Source: [Mycobacterium] fortunisiensis (GTDB lineage Bacteria > Actinomycetota > Actinomycetes > Mycobacteriales > Mycobacteriaceae). From it: 64,000 nt of DNA. The stretch is taken from the NCBI RefSeq assembly GCF_019050325.1, contig NZ_VOMB01000020.1, positions 434,001 to 498,000 on the forward strand, given 5' to 3'. The translations under genes were made by a program, and so were the position numbers. The notes beneath the pieces were generated by a model. That model saw nothing but the letters and a program-made list of their open reading frames with translations, searched no databases and was not told where the DNA came from. Positions 41,046-50,168 of this stretch are shown here, in pieces. Positions within the stretch are counted from its first letter, which is position 1; each line of letters opens with the position of its first letter.

Positions 41046-44000
41046 CTACTCGTGGGCGGGCGGCCCCGCGGGCCGGGCTGCGGCGCGTCGACGGGTACGG
41101 CCACGCGAGGGCGGGGCCTCGACGACGACCGGCGGCTGATAGGCATCCTCTTCAGCGTCGTCGTCATCCTCGTCCGAGTCCTCGTCGCCCGAGTCATCCT
41201 CGTCGGAATCATCCGCGTCGAGGTCGTCCAGATCGTCATCATCGTCGTCCTCGTCGAGGTCGTCGAGTTCGATCTCCTCTTCGTCGGAGTCATCCTCGTC
41301 CGAGTCCTCTTCGTCCGAGTCGTCCTCGTCGAAGTCTTCCTCGGCGGCTTCACGCACCACCTGCTCGGCGGCGTCCGCATCGGGTGCACTCGCGACGGTC
41401 TCGTCCTCAGTGCCCTCGGCGTCGAGTTTCTCGCGGTCCTTGGCGTCCTCGTCGAGCGACTCGTCGTCGTGGTGCCGACCGTTGGCCGCCGCCATCGCCT
41501 TGAACATCGGGTGCTCGCCGGCCGGGTGGTCGGGCACCTTGACCACCGGCACCTCTTCGGGGCGGGCGGTCTCGGGCTGGGCGTTGCCCTTCTTGCCCCG
41601 CTTGCTGCGACGGCCACCACCACCGGATTCGCTCTTGCGGCCGGCGTTGGAGGACGCGGTGTCGACCGGGTCGCCGTGCAGCACGATGCCGCGGCCCGCG
41701 CAATGCGTGCAGGTGCTCGAGAACGCCTCGACCAGACCGGTTCCCAGCTTCTTTCGGGTCAGCTGCACGAGGCCCAGTGAGGTCACCTCGGAGACCTGAT
41801 GGCGGGTGCGGTCGCGGCCCAGCGCCTCGGTCAGCCGGCGCAGCACCAGGTCGCGGTTCGATTCGAGCACCATGTCGATGAAGTCGATGACGACGATCCC
41901 GCCGATGTCGCGCAACCGCAGCTGCCGCACGATCTCCTCGGCGGCCTCCAGGTTGTTGCGGGTGACGGTCTGTTCCAGATTGCCGCCGGCACCGGTGAAC
42001 TTGCCGGTGTTGACGTCGACGACGGTCATCGCCTCGGTCCGGTCGATCACCAGGGTGCCGCCCGAGGGCAGCCAGACCTTGCGGTCCAGCGCCTTGGCCA
42101 ACTGTTCGTCGATGCGGTGCACGGCGAACACGTCCGGCGCGTCGGCTCCCCCGGCCGGTTCGTACTTGGTGAGCCGGCTCACCAGGTCGGGGGCCACGGT
42201 GTTCACGTAGGAGTTGATCGTGTCCCAGGCTTCGCCACCGGAGACGATCAGGCTCGTGAAGTCTTCGTTGAACAGGTCGCGGATGACCTTGACCAGGACA
42301 TCGGGTTCTTCGTACAGCGCGACGGCAGCGCCGGCCTTCTTCGCGGTGATCTCGGCGGCCTTGGCCTCGATCTCGGTCCAGCGCTGCTGCAGCCGCTCCA
42401 CGTCGGAGCGGATGTCTTCTTCTTTGACGCCTTCGGACGCGGTGCGGATGATCACGCCGGCATCGGCAGGCACGACCTCTTTGAGAATTTCCTTGAGCCG
42501 CTGACGTTCGGTGTCGGGCAGCTTGCGGCTGATCCCGGTCGACGACGCGCCAGGGACATAGACCAGGTAGCGGCCGGCCAGCGACACCTGCGTGGTGAGC
42601 CGGGCCCCCTTGTGCCCGACCGGATCCTTGCTGACCTGCACGACGACGTAGTCGCCGGGCTTGAGGGCCTGCTCGATCTTGCGGTTGGACCCGCCGAGGC
42701 CGGCGGCCTCCCAGTTCACCTCACCGGCGTAGAGCACACCGTTGCGGCCGCGGCCGATGTCGACGAACGCCGCCTCCATCGAGGGCAGCACGTTCTGCAC
42801 GATGCCCAGGTAGATGTTGCCCACCAAACTGGCCGAGGCGGCTGACGTCACGAAGTGCTCGACGACGACGCCGTCTTCCAGCACGGCGATCTGGGTGTAG
42901 CGGGCGCCTTCGTGTGGCGGCTCGGTGCGCACCTTGTCGCGCACGATCATGGTGCGTTCGACGGCTTCGCGACGGGCCAGGAATTCGGCTTCGCTCAGGA
43001 TCGGCGGGCGGCGGCGACCGGCGTCACGGCCATCGCGACGGCGTTGACGCTTGGCCTCCAGGCGCGTCGATCCGCTGATGCCCTGGATCTCCGAATCGTC
43101 ACTGCTCTTACCCGACCGCTCGGACCGGGGCGCGCGCTCGTGCACGACGGTATTCGGTGGGTCGTCCGGCGAACCGGCATCGTCGTTGTCACCCGAGCCG
43201 GACTTGCGCCGACGGCGGCGGCGCCGGCGACGCGTAGTGCCGTCGCCGCCCGCGGTGTCCTCGTCGCCACTCTCGTCGGACTCGTCGGAGTCATCGGTCT
43301 CCGGCTCGGACTCACCTTGGTCATCGGCGGCCTCGGAGTCGCCGTCCGGGCCGGACTCTGGCGCATTGTCGTCCAACTGCTCACCCCGGCCCCGGCCACG
43401 GCCACGGCGGCCACGGCGGCGGCGGCGGGCGGCCGGACGGTCGGCCTGCTCGTCATCGGATTCCGAGTCGGCGTCCGAATCGGTGTCGGCGTCGTCTTCG
43501 TCGTCGTCGTGATCGCCCTCGTCGATGCGGACCGGCTCGAAACTGACCGGCTGCGGTGCGACGAACAGGGGCAGGTAGTCGGCACGTTCAATATGAGGTT
43601 CCCGGGCCGGGGGGATGTTCGCCGTCTCCAGAATCAACCGGGACTCGGGCTCATCGCCGACGAGGACGGCCTCGGCCGCGGACTGGGATTCGGGCTCGGG
43701 CGCATGCTCGGACTCGCCCTCCGGCGCTTCAGCCGCCGGTGTTTCCGGGCCGGGAGCGGTGAGGCCCTCGGCCACGGTCACGATGACCGCCTCGACCTCG
43801 ACGGGCTCGGCGGATTCGACCTGCTCGGGGATCAGTGCCGCGGGTTCGGCCGGTTCGGTCGGGTTCAGCGCCAGCGCGTCGCGGACCCGCTCGGCGTCTG
43901 CCTTGTCGACCGTGGAGTGCGGGCTGCGCGTCCGTCCGTCGAACTCGGCGAGCGCGTCGAGCACCCGCCTGCTGGTGGTGCCCAAGACCCGCGCCAACGA

Positions 44001-44078
44001 GTGGACTCTCAGCCGCTCTGGGAGTCCCTCCTGTGGAGCCTGGGTTGATAGGTCGTCATTCTGGGCATCTTCGGCCAC
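41046..44078 (-). CDS. rne: Ribonuclease E/G, long mycobacterial form
   Basis: 1010 residues. The catalytic core in the middle holds the S1 domain (NVLPSMEAAFVDIGRGRNGVLYAGEVNW), the DNase-I-like active site (TEAMTVVDVNTGKF; GGIVVIDFIDM) and the zinc-link CTHCAGRG. Unlike E. coli, long disordered arms flank both sides: an acidic and arginine-rich N-terminal 330 residues (RRRRRGRRGRGRGRG; DSDADSESDDEQ) and a very acidic C-terminal tail of Asp/Glu/Ser runs. RNase E starts most mRNA decay and rRNA maturation in mycobacteria and is essential. The arms probably bind RNA and partner proteins. Confidence 0.97.
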   Translation of the reverse strand: MAEDAQNDDLSTQAPQEGLPERLRVHSLARVLGTTSRRVLDALAEFDGRTRSPHSTVDKADAERVRDALALNPTEPAEPAALIPEQVESAEPVEVEAVIVTVAEGLTAPGPETPAAEAPEGESEHAPEPESQSAAEAVLVGDEPESRLILETANIPPAREPHIERADYLPLFVAPQPVSFEPVRIDEGDHDDDEDDADTDSDADSESDDEQADRPAARRRRRGRRGRGRGRGEQLDDNAPESGPDGDSEAADDQGESEPETDDSDESDESGDEDTAGGDGTTRRRRRRRRRKSGSGDNDDAGSPDDPPNTVVHERAPRSERSGKSSDDSEIQGISGSTRLEAKRQRRRDGRDAGRRRPPILSEAEFLARREAVERTMIVRDKVRTEPPHEGARYTQIAVLEDGVVVEHFVTSAASASLVGNIYLGIVQNVLPSMEAAFVDIGRGRNGVLYAGEVNWEAAGLGGSNRKIEQALKPGDYVVVQVSKDPVGHKGARLTTQVSLAGRYLVYVPGASSTGISRKLPDTERQRLKEILKEVVPADAGVIIRTASEGVKEEDIRSDVERLQQRWTEIEAKAAEITAKKAGAAVALYEEPDVLVKVIRDLFNEDFTSLIVSGGEAWDTINSYVNTVAPDLVSRLTKYEPAGGADAPDVFAVHRIDEQLAKALDRKVWLPSGGTLVIDRTEAMTVVDVNTGKFTGAGGNLEQTVTRNNLEAAEEIVRQLRLRDIGGIVVIDFIDMVLESNRDLVLRRLTEALGRDRTRHQVSEVTSLGLVQLTRKKLGTGLVEAFSSTCTHCAGRGIVLHGDPVDTASSNAGRKSESGGGGRRSKRGKKGNAQPETARPEEVPVVKVPDHPAGEHPMFKAMAAANGRHHDDESLDEDAKDREKLDAEGTEDETVASAPDADAAEQVVREAAEEDFDEDDSDEEDSDEDDSDEEEIELDDLDEDDDDDDLDDLDADDSDEDDSGDEDSDEDDDDAEEDAYQPPVVVEAPPSRGRTRRRAAARPAGPPAHE

Positions 44079-44368
44079 GAATTCTCCTCAAGCCCCCGGG
44101 CGCGTCGAACGACGCGGCCACGCGAGGGCTTCCGCTATTGGCCCGGAACACTTTCCCCGGGCTTGTTGTGGTCTCGCTCCGGGCGGCTCGCTACCGAACC
44201 CACCCGGTGCCTGGCTGAATGATGGCTGGACGGTCGGCGCCACACCGGATTGCGGTGGTCGCGCTCGTCTGAGTCTTCATTCGGGTGTGCGACCTCGGTT
44301 GAGGCCGCCTACCCGCAACCAGTATCCCACATCACTGACGCGGTACTGACCAGACTGACGAAGAAGGA
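44079..44368 (-). other. Long rne leader, 290 bp without a gene
   Basis: No coding frame is supported. On the minus strand GATACT (44326-44321) could be a -10 box, giving an rne leader of about 235 nt. The leader is GC-rich with several short complementary blocks (for example CCCGGG next to start-proximal AGCCCCCGGGCG). A long structured 5' region would fit autoregulation of RNase E as known in enterobacteria; here it is only inferred. Confidence 0.45.
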
Positions 44369-44791
44369 CTATCGAGCCGAGGCTTCGCCAGGGAACCACA
44401 GGGCGATCTCGCGAGCCGCCGACTCCGGCGAGTCCGACCCGTGCACGAGGTTGTCCTGGGTGACAAGCGCCAGGTCACCGCGGATGGTGCCGGGCACGGC
44501 CTTCTCCACCGGGTCGGTGCCGCCGGCGATCTGACGGAAGGCGGCGATGGCGCGCGGCCCCTCCACGATGGCGGCCACCACCGGCCCGGAGGTGATGAAC
44601 TCCAGCAGCGAGTCGAAGAACGGCTTGCCGTCATGCTCGGCGTAGTGCTGCTTGGCCAGCTCGACGCTGACGTTCTTCAGCTCGAGGGCGGCCAGGGTCA
44701 GACCCTTGCGCTCGATACGGCCGAGGATCTCCCCGACCAGGTGGCGCCGGACGCCGTCGGGCTTGATCAAAACAAGGGTCTGCTCAGTCAC
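44369..44791 (-). CDS. ndk: Nucleoside diphosphate kinase
   Basis: 140 residues from a GTG at 44791 (MTEQTLVLIKPDGVRRHLVGEILGRIERKG...). The active-site histidine is in DNLVHGSDSPESAAREIALWF. It transfers the gamma-phosphate among nucleoside di- and triphosphates through a phosphohistidine. The gene is 75 bp downstream of the DUF4233 gene and upstream of rne. Confidence 0.97.
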   Translation of the reverse strand: MTEQTLVLIKPDGVRRHLVGEILGRIERKGLTLAALELKNVSVELAKQHYAEHDGKPFFDSLLEFITSGPVVAAIVEGPRAIAAFRQIAGGTDPVEKAVPGTIRGDLALVTQDNLVHGSDSPESAAREIALWFPGEASAR

Positions 44792-44865
44792 GGCATGCAG
44801 CGTACCGGTCAGTAACACCGATCTCGCCATCGCGGCCCCACAACGGCCGCTGAACTGCGCCTCAG

Positions 44866-45276
44866 CTATTCCGGGGGAGGTTGCTGTCCGGGCAGCAGAC
44901 CACGCTCCTGCCGGCGCTTGACCTCGGCCCGCAGGTAGACGATCAACAGCCAGACCACCGCGAAGATCACGCCGATGAAGCCGATCGCCCCATGGATGAC
45001 GGCTCCGGCCATCACCACCAGCTGGATCCCGAGATTCGCCCAGATGGCCCACGGCCGGCCCTGCAGCCCCGCCATCAAGACCAACACGACGGCCAGACCG
45101 ATCACGAATCCGCCCGACACCCAGGTCAGACCGGCGCCGCTGACACCGACCACCGGCAAGGCCAGCAGGACGACGATGGCTTCCAGGATCAGTGTCCCGG
45201 CCATCACCCCCCGGAAGCTCTTCCAGGGGTCCGGTTGGCCACTCGACGGCTGATTTTCGGGGGTCTGATCGCTCAC
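44866..45276 (-). CDS. DUF4233 membrane protein
   Basis: 136 residues with a proline-rich cytosolic start and four membrane helices (GVMAGTLILEAIVVLLALPVV; LTWVSGGFVIGLAVVLVLMAG; WAIWANLGIQLVVMAGAVI; GFIGVIFAVVWLLIVYLRAEV), then a basic tail. The conserved DPWKSFRGVMAGTLILEAIVV start marks the actinobacterial DUF4233 family, always found next to folC. The start overlaps the folC stop by 4 nt. Function unknown. Confidence 0.9.
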   Translation of the reverse strand: MSDQTPENQPSSGQPDPWKSFRGVMAGTLILEAIVVLLALPVVGVSGAGLTWVSGGFVIGLAVVLVLMAGLQGRPWAIWANLGIQLVVMAGAVIHGAIGFIGVIFAVVWLLIVYLRAEVKRRQERGLLPGQQPPPE

Positions 45277-46691
45277 TGGGGGTCCCGTCCGAACAGGGTC
45301 CGGGCTGCCCCGGCTGTCACCACAGACCCGGTGATCACCATCCCGGCCCCGGACAGGCCTTCGTCGACCCCGGCCTCCTCGACCAGGGCGGTGGCCGTCT
45401 CGATGGCATCGGGCAGCGTCGTGCTGGTGAGCACCCGATCCGGACCGAAGCGCTCCTCGGCCAGCAATGCCAGGGACTCGACATCCATCGCCCGCGGCGA
45501 ACCGTTGTCAGTGACCACGATCTGATCGAACACCGGCTCCAGCGCGGTCAGGATGCCGGCGGCGTCCTTGTCGCCCATCACCGAGACCACCCCGACCAGA
45601 AATCGGAAGTCGAATTCCTGCTGCAAAGTCTGCGCCAGTGCCGACGCGCCGGCCGGATTGTGTGCGGCGTCGATGAAAACCGTTGGTGCGCTGCGCATTC
45701 GTTCCATCCGGCCGGGACTGTGCACGGCGGCGAAACCGGCCCGCACCGCCTCGACGTCGAGCTGTCGGTCCGCGCCGGCGCCGAAGAACGCCTCGACCGC
45801 GGCCAGGGCGAGAAGGGCGTTGTGGGCCTGATGTTCACCGTGCAGCGGCAGGAAGATGTCGGAGTACACCCCGCCCAGCCCCTGCAGTTCCAGCAGCTGG
45901 CCACCGATGGCGACCTGCCGGGACAGCACCGCGAACTCGGAGTCCTCGCGGGCCACGGCCGCATCCGCGCGCACCGCCTCGGCCAGTAGCACCTCCATGG
46001 CCTCGGGCTCCTGCCGGCCGATCACCGCCACGGTGTCGGTGGGCACCAGGGCGTCGGGCTGACGCGTGATGATGCCGGCCTTCTCCCCCGCGATCGCCGC
46101 GATGGTGTCACCCAGGTAGTCGGTGTGATCGATGCCGATCGGGGTGATGACCGCGACCGGGGCGTTGACGACGTTGGTGGCGTCCCAGCGCCCACCCATC
46201 CCGACCTCGACCACCGCGACGTCGACGGGGGCGTCGGCGAACGCGGCGAACGCCATCGCGGTGAGCACCTCGAACTTGCTCATCTTCGGCCCTCCGGCAG
46301 CTTCGGACTGCTGGTCCACCAAGTGCACGAACGGCTCGATCTCGCGATACGTCTCGACGTACTGTGCCGGGGCGATGGGCTTTCCGTCGATCGAGATGCG
46401 CTCCACCGCGGACTGCAGATGCGGACTCGTGGTCCGCCCGGTACGCCGGTGCAGCGCGGTCAGCAACGCGTCGACGATGCGCGCCACCGAGGTCTTGCCG
46501 TTGGTCCCGGCGACGTGGATCGTCGGGTAGGCCCGCTGCGGCGATCCCAGCAGCTCGAGCAGCGCGGCGATGCGCGCCGTGCTGGGATCCAGCTTGGTCT
46601 CGGGCCAGCGCTGATCGAGCAGATGCTCGACCTGCAGCAAGGCTGCGATCTCGTCTGGGGTTGGAACGGGGGCAGCGACCGGATCGGTCAT
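45273..46691 (-). CDS. folC: Folylpolyglutamate synthase/dihydrofolate synthase
   Basis: 472 residues of the Mur ligase superfamily: ATP loop HVAGTNGKTSVARIVDALL, folate-site region FEVLTAMAFAAFADAPVDVAVVEVGMGGRWDATNV, and the C-terminal VFIDAAHNPAGASALAQTL. It adds glutamate to dihydropteroate and to folates. It overlaps valS by 4 nt upstream and DUF4233 downstream. Confidence 0.97.
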   Translation of the reverse strand: MTDPVAAPVPTPDEIAALLQVEHLLDQRWPETKLDPSTARIAALLELLGSPQRAYPTIHVAGTNGKTSVARIVDALLTALHRRTGRTTSPHLQSAVERISIDGKPIAPAQYVETYREIEPFVHLVDQQSEAAGGPKMSKFEVLTAMAFAAFADAPVDVAVVEVGMGGRWDATNVVNAPVAVITPIGIDHTDYLGDTIAAIAGEKAGIITRQPDALVPTDTVAVIGRQEPEAMEVLLAEAVRADAAVAREDSEFAVLSRQVAIGGQLLELQGLGGVYSDIFLPLHGEHQAHNALLALAAVEAFFGAGADRQLDVEAVRAGFAAVHSPGRMERMRSAPTVFIDAAHNPAGASALAQTLQQEFDFRFLVGVVSVMGDKDAAGILTALEPVFDQIVVTDNGSPRAMDVESLALLAEERFGPDRVLTSTTLPDAIETATALVEEAGVDEGLSGAGMVITGSVVTAGAARTLFGRDPQ

Positions 46692-49342
46692 TGCGGCAGC
46701 CCCGCCAACCGCGCGGCGATCCGCTCGACCTCTTCATTGGCCAAATTCTGACGGCCGCGGATCTTGTCGACGACGTTCTCGGGCGCCTTGGCCAGGAAGG
46801 CCTCATTGCCGAGCTTGGCCGTGGTGGTGGCGAGTTCCTTCTGCGCGGCGGCCAGATCCTTCTCCAGCCGGCGCCGCTCGGCGGCCACATCCACGGTGCC
46901 TGAGGTGTCCACCTCGACGAGCACCGTGGCCTGCGACAGCCGCACCTCGACCGAGGCCGACGGGCTGAACCCGTCACCGGCATCGGTGAGCCACGCCAGC
47001 GCGGTGACCGCGGGCAGCTGCTCGGTCAACCCGGCCTCGGTGATCGCCGAGAGCCGGGCCGGAACCCGCTGCCGGTCGGCCAGACCCTGGTCGCTGCGGA
47101 ACCGGCGCACCTCGGTGATCAGCTTCTGCATATCGGCAATGTGTTGTGCGGCAACCGGATCCAGCGCGATACCGGAGGCTTCGGGCCACGGCGCGATGAC
47201 GATCGACTCGCCATCGGTGAGCGTCTTCCACAGTGTCTCGGTGACGAACGGCATGACCGGGTGCAGCAACTTGAGCAGCGCGTCGAGCACGAAGGCCAGC
47301 ACCCCAGTGGTGTGAGCCACCCCGTCACCCAGCTGCACCTTGGCCAGTTCCACGTACCAGTCGCAGAATTCGTCCCACGCGAAGTGGTACAGCGCTTCGC
47401 AGGCCCGGCTGAACTCGTAGCCGTCCAGGGCCGCATCCACCTCGGCCCGAACCTCTTCGAGACGTCCGAGGATCCAGCGGTCGGCGTCGGTCAGGTCGGC
47501 GACCGCGGGCAGTTCGGCGGGAGCCGCCCCGTTCATCAAGGCGAAGCGGGTGGCGTTGAACAGCTTGGTGGCGAAGTTGCGCGAGGCCCTGGCGTGGTCC
47601 TCTCCGATGGACAGGTCACCGCCGGGGCTGGCGCCGCGGGCCAGGGTGAACCGCAGGGCGTCGGCGCCGAACTTCTCCACCCAGTCCAACGGATCGATGC
47701 CGTTGCCGCGCGACTTGCTCATCTTGCGGCCGAACTCGTCGCGGATCAGCCCGTGCAGGAAGACGTTCTCGAAGGGAACCTGGGGATCCCGGGCACCGTC
47801 GAACGTGATCGCCGGATCATCGCCGACGAAGGTGCCGAACATCATCATCCGGGCCACCCAGAAGAACAGGATGTCGTAGCCGGTGACCAGCACCGACGTC
47901 GGATAGAACTTGGCCAGATCCGGGGTGTGCTCAGGCCAGCCCATCGTGGAGAACGGCCACAATGCCGAGGAGAACCAGGTGTCGAGCACGTCGGGGTCCT
48001 GCTCCCAGCCGGCCGGCGGAGTCTCGTCGGGGCCGACGCACACCGTCTCGCCGTTGGGCCCGTGCCAGATCGGGATCCGGTGGCCCCACCACAGCTGCCG
48101 GGAGATGCACCAGTCGTGCATGTTGTCCACCCAGGCGAACCAGCGCGACTCCAGGCTCGGCGGGTGAATCACGGTGTCGCCGTTGCGCACCGCATCACCG
48201 GCGGCCTTGGCCAGGCCGTCCACCTTGACCCACCACTGCAGGCTCAGCCGGGGTTCGATGGGCTCGCCGCTGCGCTCGGAGTGCCCGACGCTGTGCAGGT
48301 ATGGCCGCTTCTCTTCGACGATCCGGCCCTGTTCGGCCAGTGCCTCGCGGACCTTGACCCGGGCCTCGAACCGGTCCATGCCGTCGAATTGTGTTCCGGT
48401 GTCGGCGATCCGGCCCTTGGCGTCCATGATCGTCGGCATCGGCAGCTGGTGACGCAGCCCGATCTCGAAGTCGTTCGGATCGTGCGCGGGGGTGACTTTG
48501 ACTGCGCCGGTGCCGAATTCGGGGTCGACGTGGGTGTCGGCCACGATCACCATGCCGTGCTCGACGAACGGGTGCGGCAGCGTGGTCCCCACCAGGTGGC
48601 GGTAACGCTCGTCGTCGGGGTGCACCGCGATGGCGGTGTCACCGAGCATGGTCTCGACTCGGGTGGTCGCCACCACGATATGAGGCTGTGTGTCGTCAAG
48701 TGAGCCGTAGCGGAACGAGACCAGCTCGCCCTCGACGTCTTCGTACTTGACCTCGAGATCGCTGATCGCGGTCTCCAGCACCGGTGACCAGTTGACCAGC
48801 CGCTCGGCCTGATAGATCAGGCCGGCGTCGAAGAGCCGCTTGAAGATGGTGCGCACGGCCCGCGACAGGCCTTCGTCCATGGTGAAGCGGTCGCGGCTCC
48901 AGTCCACGCCGTCCCCGAGCCGGCGCATCTGCGCGCCGATGGTGCCGCCGGACTCGCGCTTCCAGTCCCAGACCTTTTCGACGAACAGCTCGCGGCCCAT
49001 GCCTTGCCGGCTCAGCCCCTCAGCGGCCAGCTGCTTTTCCACCACGGTCTGGGTGGCGATGCCGGCGTGGTCCATGCCGGGCAGCCACAGCACTTCATAT
49101 CCCTGCATGCGCTTGCGCCGGGTGAGCGCGTCCATCAGGGTGTGGTCGAGCGCGTGGCCCATGTGCAGGCTGCCGGTCACGTTCGGCGGCGGCAGCACGA
49201 TCGAATATGGCGGTTTGTCGCTGGCCGGATCGGCGGTGAAGTATCCGGCGTCCACCCAGCCCTGGTACAGGTCGGCTTCTACCGCAGCCGGGTCCCAGGT
49301 TTTGGGAAGGGCATCGGCACGGTTCTCAGGGGTGGGGGTCAC
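46688..49342 (-). CDS. valS: Valyl-tRNA synthetase
   Basis: 884 residues. Class I signatures: PPPNVTGSLHMGHALDHT (HIGH equivalent HMGH) and GRKMSKSRGNGIDP (KMSKS). The editing domain and a C-terminal coiled coil (VDVAAERRRLEKDLAAAQKELATTTAKLGNEAFL) complete the usual layout. It charges tRNA-Val. It is the first gene of the valS-folC-DUF4233-ndk run. Confidence 0.98.
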   Translation of the reverse strand: MTPTPENRADALPKTWDPAAVEADLYQGWVDAGYFTADPASDKPPYSIVLPPPNVTGSLHMGHALDHTLMDALTRRKRMQGYEVLWLPGMDHAGIATQTVVEKQLAAEGLSRQGMGRELFVEKVWDWKRESGGTIGAQMRRLGDGVDWSRDRFTMDEGLSRAVRTIFKRLFDAGLIYQAERLVNWSPVLETAISDLEVKYEDVEGELVSFRYGSLDDTQPHIVVATTRVETMLGDTAIAVHPDDERYRHLVGTTLPHPFVEHGMVIVADTHVDPEFGTGAVKVTPAHDPNDFEIGLRHQLPMPTIMDAKGRIADTGTQFDGMDRFEARVKVREALAEQGRIVEEKRPYLHSVGHSERSGEPIEPRLSLQWWVKVDGLAKAAGDAVRNGDTVIHPPSLESRWFAWVDNMHDWCISRQLWWGHRIPIWHGPNGETVCVGPDETPPAGWEQDPDVLDTWFSSALWPFSTMGWPEHTPDLAKFYPTSVLVTGYDILFFWVARMMMFGTFVGDDPAITFDGARDPQVPFENVFLHGLIRDEFGRKMSKSRGNGIDPLDWVEKFGADALRFTLARGASPGGDLSIGEDHARASRNFATKLFNATRFALMNGAAPAELPAVADLTDADRWILGRLEEVRAEVDAALDGYEFSRACEALYHFAWDEFCDWYVELAKVQLGDGVAHTTGVLAFVLDALLKLLHPVMPFVTETLWKTLTDGESIVIAPWPEASGIALDPVAAQHIADMQKLITEVRRFRSDQGLADRQRVPARLSAITEAGLTEQLPAVTALAWLTDAGDGFSPSASVEVRLSQATVLVEVDTSGTVDVAAERRRLEKDLAAAQKELATTTAKLGNEAFLAKAPENVVDKIRGRQNLANEEVERIAARLAGLPQ

Positions 49343-49376
49343 CGAGCCATTCTAAGAAGGACGTGCCCGAATACGC

Positions 49377-49422
49377 GAAAGCCCCCGATGCCCGGAGCGT
49401 TCGCTGGGCATCGGAGGCTTTC
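49377..49422 (-). terminator. Terminator downstream of the DUF937 gene
   Basis: The arms 49377-49393 and 49406-49422 pair over 17 bp with a single non-Watson-Crick position (G-U in the minus-strand RNA). The minus-strand 3' arm ends in GGGGGCTTTC. It stands between the DUF937 stop and the valS start, so it should end DUF937 transcripts and separate them from valS. Confidence 0.8.
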
Positions 49423-49440
49423 GAGCTGGTGTGGGCGGGT

Positions 49441-50052
49441 CTACTTCTTGCCGCCGAGCAGGCCGCCGAGGATCTCACCGATGGCGTTGCCCTGGCCGCC
49501 ACCGCCGCCGAGCACGCTGCCGAGAATGCTGCCCAGCGGGTTGTTGGAGCCGCCGCCGGTGGCCCCACCCAGGATGCTGCCCAGCACGTCGCCGAGCCCG
49601 CCGCCCGATGCCTGAGGCTGCGGCGCCGACTGCGCCGGCGCGTTCTTCTGGGCGAACTGCTTGCCGATGTAGGCCAGCACGATCGGCGCCAGGATCGGCA
49701 GCAACTGCTTCATCAGCCCACTGCCGGCCGCACCGGTACCGGCCAGCGCCGAGGCCACCTGGTCGCTGTCGTTGCCGCCGAAGATCTTGGCGACGAACTG
49801 GTTGCCTTCGTTCGCATCGACCTGGTCGACGCTCACGCCGCCGTCGAGCAGGCCGCTGGCGCCTTGCGCGGTGACCGCCGACTCGAGATCGCTCGAGTCG
49901 ATGCCGTCGGCCTGTACGTTCTCTGCCACACCACCGACGAGCGCGGGCACCAGCGTCTTGATCGCGGCGCTCACCTCACCTTCGTCGGCGCCGAGCTTGT
50001 TGGCGATATCCGCCACCGGGATCTGCGCGAACAGATCGTCGAGACCGGCCAT
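49441..50052 (-). CDS. DUF937-family protein
   Basis: 203 residues. The N-terminal part (LFAQIPVADIANKLGADEGEVSAAIKTLVPALVGGVAENVQ) is the DUF937 helical repeat. The C-terminal third is low-complexity glycine/leucine (GGGLGDVLGSILGGATGGG and similar) with repeated LGSILG units, ending GGLLGGKK. DUF937 proteins such as YidB are of unknown function. A strong terminator follows the gene. Confidence 0.9.
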   Translation of the reverse strand: MAGLDDLFAQIPVADIANKLGADEGEVSAAIKTLVPALVGGVAENVQADGIDSSDLESAVTAQGASGLLDGGVSVDQVDANEGNQFVAKIFGGNDSDQVASALAGTGAAGSGLMKQLLPILAPIVLAYIGKQFAQKNAPAQSAPQPQASGGGLGDVLGSILGGATGGGSNNPLGSILGSVLGGGGGQGNAIGEILGGLLGGKK

Positions 50053-50168
50053 TTTTCATCCCACCTTCGTTGCTGGCGTACTGGAAGTGCTCAAGCTCGA
50101 CAGTAGTCGAATGTGATCTTGTCCCACAGGTGTTCGACGCAGGCGGATCAATTCACCGCGCGCCTGAT

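Noticed and set aside
41037..41780. Plus-strand frame of valine/isoleucine-rich sequence resembling membrane helices
   Set aside because: It mirrors the GAC/GAG/TCC-rich acidic tail of RNase E; the hydrophobic appearance is a reading-frame artefact.
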